Origin: Paradevosia shaoguanensis
Lineage (GTDB): Bacteria > Pseudomonadota > Alphaproteobacteria > Rhizobiales > Devosiaceae
Length of the DNA: 64,000 nucleotides
Direction: 5' to 3'
Assembly (NCBI RefSeq): GCF_016801025.1
Contig: NZ_CP068983.1
Coordinates: forward strand, 3,154,501-3,218,500
Within the stretch, counting starts at the first letter, position 1; each line of letters opens with the position of its first letter. Of the stretch, positions 45,678 through 55,454 are shown piece by piece. The position numbers and the translations under genes are program-made. The notes below the pieces were generated by a model. That model searched no databases, was not told the DNA's origin, and was given only the letters and a program-made list of their open reading frames with translations.

Positions 45678-48011
45678 TCAGGCCCTCCTGATAAAGCTAT
45701 CCAGCACCTTCTTGCGACCAGTCTGGAAATCGATGGTCAGCTTGTTCCCTTCCAGCGCGGCGATTTCGCCGTAGCCGAACTTGTTGTGGAACACGCGGTC
45801 GCCGACCTTGTAGCCCGAACCGGGGCCAAGATCGACCGAGCGGGCGACGAGTTCGCCTTCGATGGTCATCGGCCCGCCGCCCTTGCGCTGGGCTTGCTGG
45901 GCCCGCGCGCGCTGCCAGCCCGGCGTTTCATAGACGCTCTCGAAGGGATCGACCGACTGGAAGCGATTGGCGGTGCGCCCGCCATAGCCATAGCCGCCAT
46001 AGGACGAGCCGGTATCCTTGACCTCCACCGCTTCGGGCGGCAGTTCGTCGAGAAAGCGCGAGGGGATGGCCGATTGCCAGAGGCCGTGGATGCGGCGGTT
46101 CTGCGCGAGGCTGATACGCACGCGCTTGCGGCCGCGCGTAATGCCGACATAGGCAAGCCGTCGCTCTTCCTCGAGGCCGGCGCGTCCGCCCTCGTCGAGC
46201 GAGCGCTGGTGTGGGAAAAGTCCTTCCTCCCAGCCCGGCAGGAATACGGTGTTGAACTCGAGACCCTTGGCCGAGTGCAGCGTCATGATGGAGACGGCAT
46301 CGTCGGATTCGAAACTGTCGCGGTCCATGACCAGCGCCACGTGTTCGAGGAAACCGCCCATGGTTTCGAACTCCTCCATGGAGCGGATGAGCTCCTTGAG
46401 GTTTTCCAGGCGCCCGGGGCTGTCGGGAGATTTGTCGTTCTGCCACATCGCCGTGTAGCCGCTTTCGTCGAGCACCTGCTCGGCGAGCTCGGCATGGGGG
46501 ATGGTCCGCAGGCGCTCGGACCAGTCGTCGAACTGGCCGACGAGGTCACGCAGGGTGGTGCGCTGCTTGGGCTTGAGCTCTTCGGTTTCGATCAGCATGC
46601 GCGTGGCTGAAAGCAGCGGCACGTTCTGATGGCGCGCGGCGTCGAAGAGAATCTTGAGCGTCGAATCGCCTAGGCCCCGCTTGGGCGTATTGATGATGCG
46701 CTCGAAGGCGAGGTCATCGGCCGGTTGCGCCACAAGGCGGAAATAGGCCAGTGCATCGCGGATTTCCTTGCGCTCGTAGAAGCGCGGGCCGCCGATGACG
46801 CGGTAGTTGAGGCCGAGGGTGATGAAGCGCTCTTCGAACTCGCGCATCTGGAAAGACGCGCGCACCAGGATCGCCATCGAATTCAGCTCTTCGCCCTGGC
46901 GCTGGTATTGCTCGATTTCCTCGCCGATATGGCGAGCCTCTTCCTCGCTGTCCCAGACCGAGATGACGGCGACCGTTTCGCCCTTTTCGGCGACGTCGGT
47001 GTGCAGCGTCTTGCCCAGGCGTCCCTCGTTGTGTGCGATGAGGTGGCTCGCGGCCGAGAGGATATTAGCGGTCGAGCGGTAATTGCGCTCCAGCCGGATG
47101 ACCTTGGCGCCCGGAAAATCCTTCTCGAAGCGCAGGATGTTGTCGACCTCGGCGCCGCGCCAGCCATAGATCGACTGGTCGTCGTCGCCCACCACGCAGA
47201 TATTGGCTTCGTTCGCCGGGCGCCCCTGAGCCAGCAGGCGTAGCCAGAGATACTGGGCCACGTTGCTGTCCTGGTATTCGTCCACCAGCATGTACTTGAA
47301 GCGATGGTGATATTCCTCGAGCACTTTCGGGTTCTCGCGGAAGAGCCGGATACATTCGAGCAGCAGGTCGCCGAAATCGGCGGCGTTGAGGGTCTTCAGG
47401 CGCGCCTGGTAGTCGGCATAGAGCTTGGTGCCCTTGCCATTGGCGTAATAGCCGCTTTCGGCTGGCGTCACGTCCTTGGGCAGCAGGCCGCGGTTCTTCC
47501 AGTCGTCCAGCATGCCAGCGAACTGCCGGGCCGGCCAGCGCTTCTCGTCGATGTTCTCGGCTTCCAGAAGCTGCTTGATGAGGCGGATCTGGTCGTCGGT
47601 ATCGAGAATGGTGAAGGCGGGCTTGAGGTCCACCAGCTCGGCATGGCGGCGCAGGATGCGCGCGCCGATGGAGTGGAACGTGCCCAGCCACGGCATGCCC
47701 TCGACCGATGAGCCGACGAGTTTGGCAATGCGCTCCTTCATCTCGCGCGCGGCCTTGTTGGTGAAGGTCACCGCGAGGATTTCCGCGCCGCGGGCGCGGT
47801 GGGTCGAGAGAATGTGCGCGATGCGCGTCGTCAGCACGCGCGTCTTGCCCGTGCCGGCGCCCGCGAGAACCAGCAGCGGGCCCTCGGTCGTCAGCACGGC
47901 GTCGCGCTGTTCCTCGTTGAGGCCCTGCAGGTAATCGGGCGCGCGCCGGCCAAGCTGGCTGGTGATCGGGCCTCCTGCGGACGGAGCGAGTCTTTGGGGT
48001 TCAGCGGGCAT
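45678..48011 (-). CDS. uvrD: UvrD/PcrA-type DNA helicase
   Basis: A 777-residue superfamily 1 3'-5' helicase. Motifs in order: Q motif GLNEEQRDAVL, Walker A LAGAGTGKTRVLT, Walker B VDEYQDSN, GDDDQSIYGWRGA, RLERNYRST, and SIMTLHSAKGLEFNTVFLPG. It acts in nucleotide excision and mismatch repair. The final 70 residues (PMTIEGELVARSVDL ... KVGDRVFHNKFGYGEI) form the RNA-polymerase-binding Tudor-like tail seen in PcrA/UvrD. Start ATG 48011 lacks a strong ribosome site. Confidence 0.93.
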   Translation of the reverse strand: MPAEPQRLAPSAGGPITSQLGRRAPDYLQGLNEEQRDAVLTTEGPLLVLAGAGTGKTRVLTTRIAHILSTHRARGAEILAVTFTNKAAREMKERIAKLVGSSVEGMPWLGTFHSIGARILRRHAELVDLKPAFTILDTDDQIRLIKQLLEAENIDEKRWPARQFAGMLDDWKNRGLLPKDVTPAESGYYANGKGTKLYADYQARLKTLNAADFGDLLLECIRLFRENPKVLEEYHHRFKYMLVDEYQDSNVAQYLWLRLLAQGRPANEANICVVGDDDQSIYGWRGAEVDNILRFEKDFPGAKVIRLERNYRSTANILSAASHLIAHNEGRLGKTLHTDVAEKGETVAVISVWDSEEEARHIGEEIEQYQRQGEELNSMAILVRASFQMREFEERFITLGLNYRVIGGPRFYERKEIRDALAYFRLVAQPADDLAFERIINTPKRGLGDSTLKILFDAARHQNVPLLSATRMLIETEELKPKQRTTLRDLVGQFDDWSERLRTIPHAELAEQVLDESGYTAMWQNDKSPDSPGRLENLKELIRSMEEFETMGGFLEHVALVMDRDSFESDDAVSIMTLHSAKGLEFNTVFLPGWEEGLFPHQRSLDEGGRAGLEEERRLAYVGITRGRKRVRISLAQNRRIHGLWQSAIPSRFLDELPPEAVEVKDTGSSYGGYGYGGRTANRFQSVDPFESVYETPGWQRARAQQAQRKGGGPMTIEGELVARSVDLGPGSGYKVGDRVFHNKFGYGEIAALEGNKLTIDFQTGRKKVLDSFIRRA

Positions 48012-48132
48012 GCGGGATTGACGAATCTCTTTTTGTTCTCATTGGGCAATATAGGAGCCGAAGGCGCGAATGTATATGCACGCGGTGTCCGGAAGGCTTG
48101 CCAGCGGGCACCATGGCCTTCAGGATTGAGCG

Positions 48133-48306
48133 ATGATCGATTGGGAACTCGCCATCGCCACCGCCGTTGCTTTTGGCGTGCTGGTTTTCATCCTGCGCTG
48201 CCTGTGGGTGCTGCTGTTCGCTCGCGTCGAAGGCGAAAAAGTGGAGCCCACCGAGATTTCCGTGGTCGATCTCATTCCTTTCCAGAACCACGACAGCGAT
48301 CGTTAG
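48133..48306 (+). CDS. Small single-helix membrane protein, 57 residues
   Basis: A frame from ATG 48133 with AGGA seven bases upstream. The protein has one helix (LAIATAVAFGVLVFILRCLWVLLF) and a short acidic tail (VEGEKVEPTEISVVDLIPFQ). Codon use looks coding. The family is unknown to me. It lies divergent from uvrD and just before the Pho box, so its stop is 39 bp upstream of the first half-site. Confidence 0.6.
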   Translation: MIDWELAIATAVAFGVLVFILRCLWVLLFARVEGEKVEPTEISVVDLIPFQNHDSDR

Positions 48307-48344
48307 GCCGGAAATCAGTGGCACAGGGCAGGGACCCTCTGTCG

Positions 48345-48373
48345 CAGTCATGGAACTGTTACATCGCTGTCAC
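48345..48373 (+). promoter_or_regulatory. Pho box with three half-sites
   Basis: CAGTCAT (48345-48351), CTGTTAC (48356-48362) and CTGTCAC (48367-48373) are three 7-bp direct repeats separated by exactly 4 bp, an 11-bp period. The rhizobial PhoB consensus is two CTGTCAT units separated by 4 bp. It lies 57 bp before a phytase-like gene, so phosphate-starvation control by PhoB is strongly suggested. Confidence 0.82.
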
Positions 48374-48429
48374 GTGCCCGTAGCGCGCGACCCCTAAGCG
48401 GGCCTCCATAGTCACAGGAGGGCTCCCTT

Positions 48430-50607
48430 ATGCAAACTCAACGTCTTCTGCCCGCGCTGATGGCAGCGCTGCTGCTCTCGACCGCACCCAGCATGGCGGC
48501 GCAGGTCTTCAATCGCGTTTCGAGCTTCCCGGTTGCGCTCAACAATCCGCAAGCCGAGGCCACGTCGTCCGAAATCATCACGGCGACCGAAGATGGCAAT
48601 ACGCTCGTCTATTCGGACAGCCCCGCCGGCGGCATCGGCTTCGTCGACATCACCGATCCCAAGGCGCCCAAGGCGCTCGGCTTCCTGGCCCTTGATGGCG
48701 AGCCGACCTCGGTGACCATCATCGGCGGCAAGGCCTATGTCGGCGTCAACACCTCCGAGAGCAAGGTGAACCCCTCGGGCAAGCTCGCGGTCGTCGATAT
48801 CGCGACTCAGAAGGTCGATACCAGTGTCGATCTCGGCGGCCAGCCCGATTCCACCGCGCATAACGAGGCAGGCACGCTTGTGGCCATTGCCATCGAGAAC
48901 GAGCGTGACGAAGAGCTCAACGACGGCGCCATCCCGCAACTGCCGGCCGGCTATGTCGTCATTCTCTCGGTCAAGGACGGCGTTCTCGATCCGGCCAGCC
49001 TCAAGAAGGTCGATCTCACCGGCCTCGCCGCCATCGCTCCGGAAGATCCGGAAGTCGAATTCGTCGATTTCAACGCCAATGACGAAATCGCGGTGACGCT
49101 GCAGGAGAACAACCACATCGTCATCATCGACGGCAAGACCGGCATCGTGACCGCCAATTTCCCGGCCGGCACCGTTTCGCTCGAAAACGTCGACACCAAG
49201 AAGGATGGCGCGCTCAAGTTCACCGGCAAGATGGAAGACGTGGCCCGCGAGCCCGACGCCATCCACTGGCTGGACAACGACCGCTTCGCCATCGCCAATG
49301 AAGGCGACTGGAAGGGCGGCACGCGCGGCTGGACCATCATGAACAAGGCCGGTGACGTGCTCTTCGAGAGCGGCCCGTCCATGGAATACATCGCCGCGCA
49401 GATGGGCCATTACCCCGATGCCCGCAACAAGAAGGGTGTCGAGCCGGAAGGCCTCGAAGTCGCCAAGTTCGGCGATGATACGCTGATCTTCGTCGCCCAG
49501 GAGCGCTCCTCACTCGTGGCCGTCTACAAGGATACCGGCGCCGAGCCGGAATACCTGCAGACGCTGCCCTCCGGCATTGGCCCGGAAGGCTCGGTCGCGA
49601 TCCCCTCGCGCAATCTCTTCGTCACCGCCAATGAAACCGACCTGCGCGCCGATGGTCTCGCCGGCTCGCATGTGATGATCTACGAGCGCGCCGAAGGCGA
49701 AGCGAACTACCCGCAGATCATCTCGGACCTCGATGAAGAAGGCCGTCCGCTCGGCTGGGCTGCCCTTGGCGCCCTGGTCGGCGATGCCGAAAAGCCCGGC
49801 ATCCTCTATGCCGCCAGCGACAGCGTGCTTTCGGCGCAGCCTTCGATCTACACCATCGACGCCACGGCCAAGCCGGCCCGTATCACCAAGAAGACCGTGG
49901 TGACCCGCAATGGCGACCCGGCCCAGAAGCTCGACATCGAAGGCATCACGCTGGATGGCAAGGGTGGCTTCTGGCTGGCCTCGGAAGGCTATACGGAAAA
50001 GCTCGTCCCGCACGCGCTCTATCATGTCGACGCCGACGGCAAGATCATCGAGGAAGTGGCCTTCCCGGCCGAGCTTCTCGCCAATGAGGTCCGCTTCGGT
50101 TCCGAAGGCATCACCGCCGTCGGCGAGGGCGACGACCTGACGCTCTGGATCGCCATCCAGCGCGAATGGAAGGATGACCCGAAGGGCCAGGTGAAGCTGC
50201 TTGCCTACAAGCCCGCTTCCAAGGAATGGGGCGCCGTGCGCTACCAGTTCGACACCCCGGCCGAGGGTGCCTGGGTCGGCCTCTCGGAAATCACCGCCCA
50301 CGGCGACTACGCCTACATCATCGAGCGGGACAACCAGCTCGCAGACAAGGCACAGCTCAAGAAGCTTTTCCGCGTGAAGCTCGCCGACCTGCAGCCGGCC
50401 AAGCTCGGTGGCGAGCTGCCGGTTGTGGCCAAGGAAGAGTTCCGTGATTTCATCCCGGACCTCAAGGCCAATAACGGCTATGTCGTGGACAAGGTCGAAG
50501 GCTTCGGCATCGACGCCAATGGCGTCGGCTATGTCGTGACCGACAATGACGGCGTCGCCGACTCTTCGGGCGAAACCTTCTTCTGGTCGATCGGCGAAGT
50601 GAAATAA
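48430..50607 (+). CDS. Secreted phytase-like esterase protein
   Basis: A 725-residue exported protein with a signal peptide (LLPALMAALLLSTAPSMAA). The N-terminal half is a beta-propeller-like region with repeats such as GIGFVDITDPKAPKALGFL and KLAVVDIATQKVDTSVDL; the C-terminal half (about residues 350-725) matches the esterase-like domain of the phytase family (KLDIEGITLDGKGGFWLASE, YVVTDNDGVADSSGETFFW). Such proteins are expected to release phosphate from organic esters. The Pho box upstream fits. A terminator follows at 50634. Confidence 0.85.
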   Translation: MQTQRLLPALMAALLLSTAPSMAAQVFNRVSSFPVALNNPQAEATSSEIITATEDGNTLVYSDSPAGGIGFVDITDPKAPKALGFLALDGEPTSVTIIGGKAYVGVNTSESKVNPSGKLAVVDIATQKVDTSVDLGGQPDSTAHNEAGTLVAIAIENERDEELNDGAIPQLPAGYVVILSVKDGVLDPASLKKVDLTGLAAIAPEDPEVEFVDFNANDEIAVTLQENNHIVIIDGKTGIVTANFPAGTVSLENVDTKKDGALKFTGKMEDVAREPDAIHWLDNDRFAIANEGDWKGGTRGWTIMNKAGDVLFESGPSMEYIAAQMGHYPDARNKKGVEPEGLEVAKFGDDTLIFVAQERSSLVAVYKDTGAEPEYLQTLPSGIGPEGSVAIPSRNLFVTANETDLRADGLAGSHVMIYERAEGEANYPQIISDLDEEGRPLGWAALGALVGDAEKPGILYAASDSVLSAQPSIYTIDATAKPARITKKTVVTRNGDPAQKLDIEGITLDGKGGFWLASEGYTEKLVPHALYHVDADGKIIEEVAFPAELLANEVRFGSEGITAVGEGDDLTLWIAIQREWKDDPKGQVKLLAYKPASKEWGAVRYQFDTPAEGAWVGLSEITAHGDYAYIIERDNQLADKAQLKKLFRVKLADLQPAKLGGELPVVAKEEFRDFIPDLKANNGYVVDKVEGFGIDANGVGYVVTDNDGVADSSGETFFWSIGEVK

Positions 50608-50633
50608 TCGCGCGACAAGCAAAAGTGCGTGAG

Positions 50634-50665
50634 AGGCCGGGTGGAAACGCCCGGCCTTTTGTATT
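50634..50665 (+). terminator. Rho-independent terminator after the phytase-like gene
   Basis: AGGCCGGG (50634-50641) pairs with CCCGGCCT (50650-50657) around TGGAAACG, followed by TTTGTATTT. Confidence 0.88.
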
Positions 50666-50767
50666 TGGGGATGGGCGTCAAATTCTCGCCTTGAGCGGCG
50701 CTCATGCGGGGTGACGGAAGATGGCGACTTCCATAAACTCCCGCAAACTTGGGGTGACTCGGGCGCT

Positions 50768-53700
50768 GTGCTGAATCGTATCTATATCGTCGTGGGGATC
50801 CTGGCGATCCTGGCTATTGGAGCGGCATTCATCGTGCCGCGCTTTATCCAATGGGGGGATTATCGCGACCGCATGGAGGCCATGGCGACCGAGGCGCTCG
50901 GCACCCAGGTCAAGATACTGGGCGATATCAACTTCAACCTCCTGCCTGCGCCCCAGCTCGAATTCGCCGATGTCGTGGTCGGTCCGGCCGACAAGCCCGT
51001 AGTCACGGTCGGGCGGGTCAAGGCCGACTTCTCGCTCGTCGATTTCCTGCGCGATCACTACCAGGTCACCAATCTCGTGCTCGAGCGGCCGGCGCTCAAC
51101 ATGGCGCTCGACAGCAACGGCATCTTCGTGAGCGGGCTGAACCTCCCCGAGAAGGTCACCACCTCCAATATTTCGGTCAGCAAGGCCAATGTCGTCGGTG
51201 GCGTGCTCAATGTGTCCGACGCCCGCACGCAGGACGTGATGAGCATTAGCGAGCTCGATGGCGAGCTCAAGCTGCAGGCCCTGCGCGGCCCCTTCGCCTT
51301 TGCCGGACGCGGCGCCGTCGGCCAGGAGCGCTTTGCGCTGCGCGTGACGACATCCGCGATGGACAGCGACGGCTCGACCCGTCTCACTGCATTTGCGCAA
51401 CCGGACAATAAGGCGTTCTCGCTCGCCGCAGAAGGTCTCTTCCTCACCGGGCAGGCGCCGCGCTTCAATGGCGATATCACCTATCGCCGCGCGCCGCCGC
51501 CGGCCGACCGGGCAGAAGGCGTGCGGGGCGATCTGGTACTCACCAGCAAGGTCGAGGCCAATACCGATCAGGTGCAGTTGACCTCCTTCACCCTCGTGCC
51601 CGACGAGAACCGCACCGGCACGCGGCTCACCGGCGCTTCGGTGATCCGCCTGGGCGAAAACCGCAATTTCGATGCGGTGATCTCCGGCGGTGTCGTGTCG
51701 CTGCCGCCGCGCGACGCGACCAAGGAGGAGGGCGTGCAGCCCTACGAGCTGGTGCGTCTTTTCGGGGAATTGCCACCTCCGCCGGTGCCGCCGCTGCCGG
51801 GCAAGATCACGCTCGATCTGGCCGAACTCGACCTGCGCGGTTTCAGCCTGCGCGACGTCAAGCTCAGCGCCTCTTCCGATGCCAAGGGCTGGACCGTCGA
51901 CAATCTCGGCGGCCGGCTGCCTGGCGATACTCAGGTCAAGCTCAGCGGACGGCTCGATGCGGTCGAGGATCGCCCGAGCTTCGCAGGCCAATTGGCGATC
52001 ACGACCAGCCGGCTCGACGCTTTGGCTGCGCTCTGGCGCAAGCCCACGGACAACAACCCGCTCTTCAATATGCCCGCCGCCTTCGAGGCCGGTGTTGCCC
52101 TAGACGGCGACGACCTGCGCTTCACCGACGGCCGCTTCACGCTCGATGAGGGCGCGCACAAGCTCTCCGGCTCCGTCGGCTTCGGCCCTGAACGCCGCGT
52201 CGATGTCGTCGCCGATTTCTCCGATCTCTCGGCCGGCGACAGTGCCGCGCTGGCCGCCCTCCTGCCGGATACCGGCGCTGGCGGCGGCTTTGCCGTCACC
52301 TTCCCCGAAGGCTCGATCACAGCGAGCGCTGCCTCGGCCAAAGCCTTCGGTATCGATGGTCGCCAACTGCTAGCCAACGCCTCCTGGGGACCCGATGGGC
52401 TCGAAGTGAAGCAGTTCGCCGCCCAGGATTTCGGCGGCGCCCGGCTCGACCTCACCGGCAAGCTGGCCGGTACCCTGGCTGCGCCGGTGATCGCCGCAGG
52501 CGGCACGGTCAAGGTTGCCGCTGCCAATGCGCCTGTCCTAACCGCACTTCAGGACGCGCTCGCCGTTCCTGCGTCGGTCCGCGCCACGATTGGCAGGGCG
52601 CTGCCCGCCGATCTCAAGGTTACGCTGGAGCCGCCCGTGGGCGATGGTGCGCAGGTGCTCACCGTCACCGGCACGACCGGTGCTGCCGATCTCGGCTTCT
52701 CCGCGCAATTGCGCGAAGGCATCAGCAAGGCCCTGACCGGCCCGGTTTCAATCACCGCCGAACTTGGCGCCACCGATGCAGCCGCCCTCACCGAACAGCT
52801 CGGGCTTGGCCAGACCGGTCTCTTCCCTAACGGGCAGGATGTGCGGCTGCGCGTGGTGCTCGATGGCTCTGTGACCAGCGGCTTCCAGACCAACGTTGCC
52901 GCCAGTGGCGGCGGCGACAGCGTCGAATTTGCCGGTCGTCTCGATGCCGCCGATATCGAAGCCCTGAAGGGCGAGGGCGAGGTGAAAGTCGCGCTGGCCG
53001 ATGCCAGCGGACTTGCCGATCTTTTCGGTGCCGGCGGCGTGCATCTCCCCGCCATGAACGGCTCCGCCAAGGTCGCCTTCACCGGCGATCGCAATATTGC
53101 CGTCACCGATATTTCCGGTACGTCCGGCGCACAGGCCTTCAGCGGCCAGCTCAACCTCTCCCGGCAGGGCGTCCTGGGCAGCGTAACCGGCGACATCAAG
53201 CTGGCTTCCGCCGATGCGTCCGCGCTCGCTGCGATCCTCGGTGGCCCGGCCGCGCTGATCCGTGCCAGCGACAGCGTCTGGCCCGATGGTCCCATCGCGG
53301 TGGGGCAGGCACCGCGCAATACACGCGGCGATGTTTCCGTGTCCGTGCCCAGCCTCGATGTCGGCGGCAAGGCGCCGTTGACCGATGCGCGCTTCAACAT
53401 CTCGTGGGACGAGAGCAATGTGCGCATGCGCGATTTCACGGCGAACCTTGCCGGCGGCACCGTCGGCCTCGAACTCGGCGTCTGCTGCAGCGGCGCCATC
53501 GCCGAAAAACAGGTAACTGGCCGCGTAAATCTTCAGAACGTGGCGCTCGACGCCCTCCTGCCCGAGGCCTCCGCCGCTGCACTTGCCGGTACGATCACGG
53601 CTGGCGCCCAGTTCAACGGCACCGGTGACAGCATCCAGACCGTGCTCGGCTCTTTGGCAGGCGAGGGGAGCTATACGCTTGACGGTCTCTCCATCGCGCG

Positions 53701-54382
53701 GCTCGATCCCAAGGTGTTCGAGACGGTGGCCGGCCTCGACAACATCCTCGAACTTGAGCCCGATGCGCTCAGTTCCATCGTCGCCCTGGCGCTCGATCGC
53801 GGTCCCTTCACCGCGCCCAAGCTCGCGGGCGCCTTCACCATTGCCGGTGGCACGCTGCGCTCGCAGAACCTTTCGGCGGAGAGTGGCAAGGCACAATTGT
53901 TCGGCGGCACGTCGGTGCGCCTCGCCGACCTTGGTCTCGACGGCTCCTTCGCCCTGACGCCCACCGAGACGATCGACGATGCGGGGCTCATTTCGCCCAC
54001 CACCTCGCAGGTCAGGGCGGTGCTCTCGGGTTCGCTCATGAACCCCGAGCGCACGCTCGACCTCGGCACCATGGTCGATGCCATCAAGGTTCGTGCCTAC
54101 GAACTGGAGGTCGACCGCCTCGAACAGCTCCGCGCCGAGGATGAAGCCCGCCAGAAGGCCGCTGCCGAGGAGCGGGCCCGAATGATCGCCGAGCAAAAGC
54201 GCCTGGCCGACGAAGCCGCGGCCAAGAAGGCCGCCGAAGAAGAGGCTGCCCGCAAGGCCGCAGAGGACGCCGCGCGGACGGCAGCGCCGCCACAGACCCC
54301 GGCGCCGAGCACCGATATCAACGGTGGCGGGCTGTATCCGCCGTTCGACCTGCAATTGCCCCCGTATCAGGGCCAGCAGTAG
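50768..54382 (+). CDS. AsmA family protein
   Basis: A large envelope protein of 1204 residues. An N-terminal membrane helix (IYIVVGILAILAIGAAFIVP) is followed by the AsmA start motif WGDYRDRMEAMATEALGTQV and LLPAPQLEFADVVVG. The long middle is beta-rich, as in proteins thought to bridge inner and outer membranes for lipid transport. The C-terminal AsmA domain (SQNLSAESGKAQLFGGTSVR region) is followed by an Ala/Glu/Lys coiled coil and a Pro-rich end. GTG 50768 places the helix at the N-terminus; GTG 50711 would add 19 polar residues and is less likely. Confidence 0.88.
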   Translation: MLNRIYIVVGILAILAIGAAFIVPRFIQWGDYRDRMEAMATEALGTQVKILGDINFNLLPAPQLEFADVVVGPADKPVVTVGRVKADFSLVDFLRDHYQVTNLVLERPALNMALDSNGIFVSGLNLPEKVTTSNISVSKANVVGGVLNVSDARTQDVMSISELDGELKLQALRGPFAFAGRGAVGQERFALRVTTSAMDSDGSTRLTAFAQPDNKAFSLAAEGLFLTGQAPRFNGDITYRRAPPPADRAEGVRGDLVLTSKVEANTDQVQLTSFTLVPDENRTGTRLTGASVIRLGENRNFDAVISGGVVSLPPRDATKEEGVQPYELVRLFGELPPPPVPPLPGKITLDLAELDLRGFSLRDVKLSASSDAKGWTVDNLGGRLPGDTQVKLSGRLDAVEDRPSFAGQLAITTSRLDALAALWRKPTDNNPLFNMPAAFEAGVALDGDDLRFTDGRFTLDEGAHKLSGSVGFGPERRVDVVADFSDLSAGDSAALAALLPDTGAGGGFAVTFPEGSITASAASAKAFGIDGRQLLANASWGPDGLEVKQFAAQDFGGARLDLTGKLAGTLAAPVIAAGGTVKVAAANAPVLTALQDALAVPASVRATIGRALPADLKVTLEPPVGDGAQVLTVTGTTGAADLGFSAQLREGISKALTGPVSITAELGATDAAALTEQLGLGQTGLFPNGQDVRLRVVLDGSVTSGFQTNVAASGGGDSVEFAGRLDAADIEALKGEGEVKVALADASGLADLFGAGGVHLPAMNGSAKVAFTGDRNIAVTDISGTSGAQAFSGQLNLSRQGVLGSVTGDIKLASADASALAAILGGPAALIRASDSVWPDGPIAVGQAPRNTRGDVSVSVPSLDVGGKAPLTDARFNISWDESNVRMRDFTANLAGGTVGLELGVCCSGAIAEKQVTGRVNLQNVALDALLPEASAAALAGTITAGAQFNGTGDSIQTVLGSLAGEGSYTLDGLSIARLDPKVFETVAGLDNILELEPDALSSIVALALDRGPFTAPKLAGAFTIAGGTLRSQNLSAESGKAQLFGGTSVRLADLGLDGSFALTPTETIDDAGLISPTTSQVRAVLSGSLMNPERTLDLGTMVDAIKVRAYELEVDRLEQLRAEDEARQKAAAEERARMIAEQKRLADEAAAKKAAEEEAARKAAEDAARTAAPPQTPAPSTDINGGGLYPPFDLQLPPYQGQQ

Positions 54383-54485
54383 GGCTTAGTTCGGGATCGC
54401 AGACTCGCCCTCTCCCCTTGAGGGAGAAGGGACTGCGTATCTGGGTTGATAGTCATCGGCCACTGTCCGCACCCCACCCACGGAA

Positions 54486-54571
54486 CTTCCCCGGCCGCAG
54501 AGCCGGGGCCCACGGATATCTCCACTCGGGTGGGGCGGTGCAATAGGCCCCGGGTCTTCGCCCGGGGAAGT
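54486..54571 (+). repeat. Repeat family A, copy 3, in the gap after the AsmA gene
   Basis: Ends CTTCCCCGG and CCGGGGAAG; core GGGGCCCACGGAT, CACTCGGG, TGCAATAGGCCCCGG. The outer flank GTACGGTGGTGGGG is the inverse of the left flank of copy 4, so the full element is about 110 bp. The rest of the gap (54383-54666) holds a GC-rich hairpin at 54408-54430 (CTCTCCCCTTGAGGGAGAAG) and an imperfect hairpin at 54639-54663 after the RHH gene. Confidence 0.8.
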
Positions 54572-54666
54572 ACGGTGGTGGGGATGGAGTTGCGTTCAGC
54601 CAGCCGCCGCAGCAAGGGTGCGGTTAGGTATCCTGCATGGTGCTTGGCTAAGCCAAGAGCACCCGC

Positions 54667-54876
54667 TCACGAACCCCCAGCCTGATACCACCGCAACACC
54701 GCCACCCGCACTGCGGACGACAGGTTCGGCTCATCGCGCCCCTCATCGATATCCCGTATCACCGCCGCCAGCGGTAAATCCCGGGCAGCGGCCATTGCCT
54801 CGAGTCCTGCCCAGAATTCGGGTTCGAGCGCGAGGCTCGTGCGGTGGCCGGCGATGGTGAGGGAGCGCTTCTGCAA
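54667..54876 (-). CDS. Ribbon-helix-helix domain protein
   Basis: A 69-residue protein: RSLTIAGHRTSLALEPEFWA, then GLEAMAAARDLPLAAVIRDI and SSAVRVAVLRWYQAGGS. This is the RHH_4-type small protein common in alphaproteobacteria, often next to sspB. Role unknown; DNA binding is inferred from the fold. The start is TTG 54876, 9 bp after the sspB stop. An imperfect hairpin follows the gene. Confidence 0.8.
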   Translation of the reverse strand: MQKRSLTIAGHRTSLALEPEFWAGLEAMAAARDLPLAAVIRDIDEGRDEPNLSSAVRVAVLRWYQAGGS

Positions 54877-54885
54877 AGCGCGCGG

Positions 54886-55371
54886 TCAGGGTTTCTTGCG
54901 GAAGGCGTCGAGGCTGACGACCTTTTCGGCCGAGCCTTCCGCCGCGACCACGGGGGCCGGGACGGGTGCGATCTCGTCGCCCTCTGCTTCGATTTCCTCG
55001 ACTGTTTCAGCCGCGAGTTCGGGCTCGAACTGCAGTCCGAACTGCACGGAGGGATCGAAAAAGCCCTTTACCGCCGAGAAGGGAATCACCAGCGTTTCTG
55101 GCTGGCCGTCGAAGGAGAGGCCGACCTCGAAACCGGTTTCGGTGACCTTGAGGTCCCAGAACTGGTTCTGGAGGACGATGGTCATTTCCTTTTCGTACTG
55201 CGCGAGCAAACGTTCGGACAAACGCACGCCCGGCGCGCGGGTGACGAAGGAGATGAAGAAGTGATGTTCACCGGGCAGGCCCGTCCGCGCGACTTCGGAC
55301 AGTACCTTGCGGACGACGCCGCGCAGCGCTTCCTGAGCCAGAATGTCGTAGCGGATGAGATCTTCGGCCAT
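54886..55371 (-). CDS. sspB: ClpXP adaptor SspB
   Basis: A 161-residue adaptor that delivers ssrA-tagged proteins to ClpXP. The alphaproteobacterial SspB pattern is clear: DLIRYDILAQEALRGVVRKV, HHFFISFVTRAPGVRLSERL, LQNQFWDLKVTETGFEVGLS, then a flexible acidic region and a C-terminal ClpX-docking tail (AEKVVSLDAFRKKP). AAGG lies seven bases before ATG 55371. The ssrA RNA gene lies directly upstream on the same strand. Confidence 0.94.
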   Translation of the reverse strand: MAEDLIRYDILAQEALRGVVRKVLSEVARTGLPGEHHFFISFVTRAPGVRLSERLLAQYEKEMTIVLQNQFWDLKVTETGFEVGLSFDGQPETLVIPFSAVKGFFDPSVQFGLQFEPELAAETVEEIEAEGDEIAPVPAPVVAAEGSAEKVVSLDAFRKKP

Positions 55372-55454
55372 CGGCGCGCCTTGTCGTACTAAGAGAGATT
55401 CGGAGCACCCATACAGCCCAAACAGGGTGCACAATTCAAGCGCAAACAGCGAGA

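Noticed and set aside
48025-48045. Possible LexA (SOS) box upstream of uvrD
   Set aside because: Only one GTTC half is present; the partner at the alphaproteobacterial 7-bp spacing has two mismatches, so it is not a credible site.
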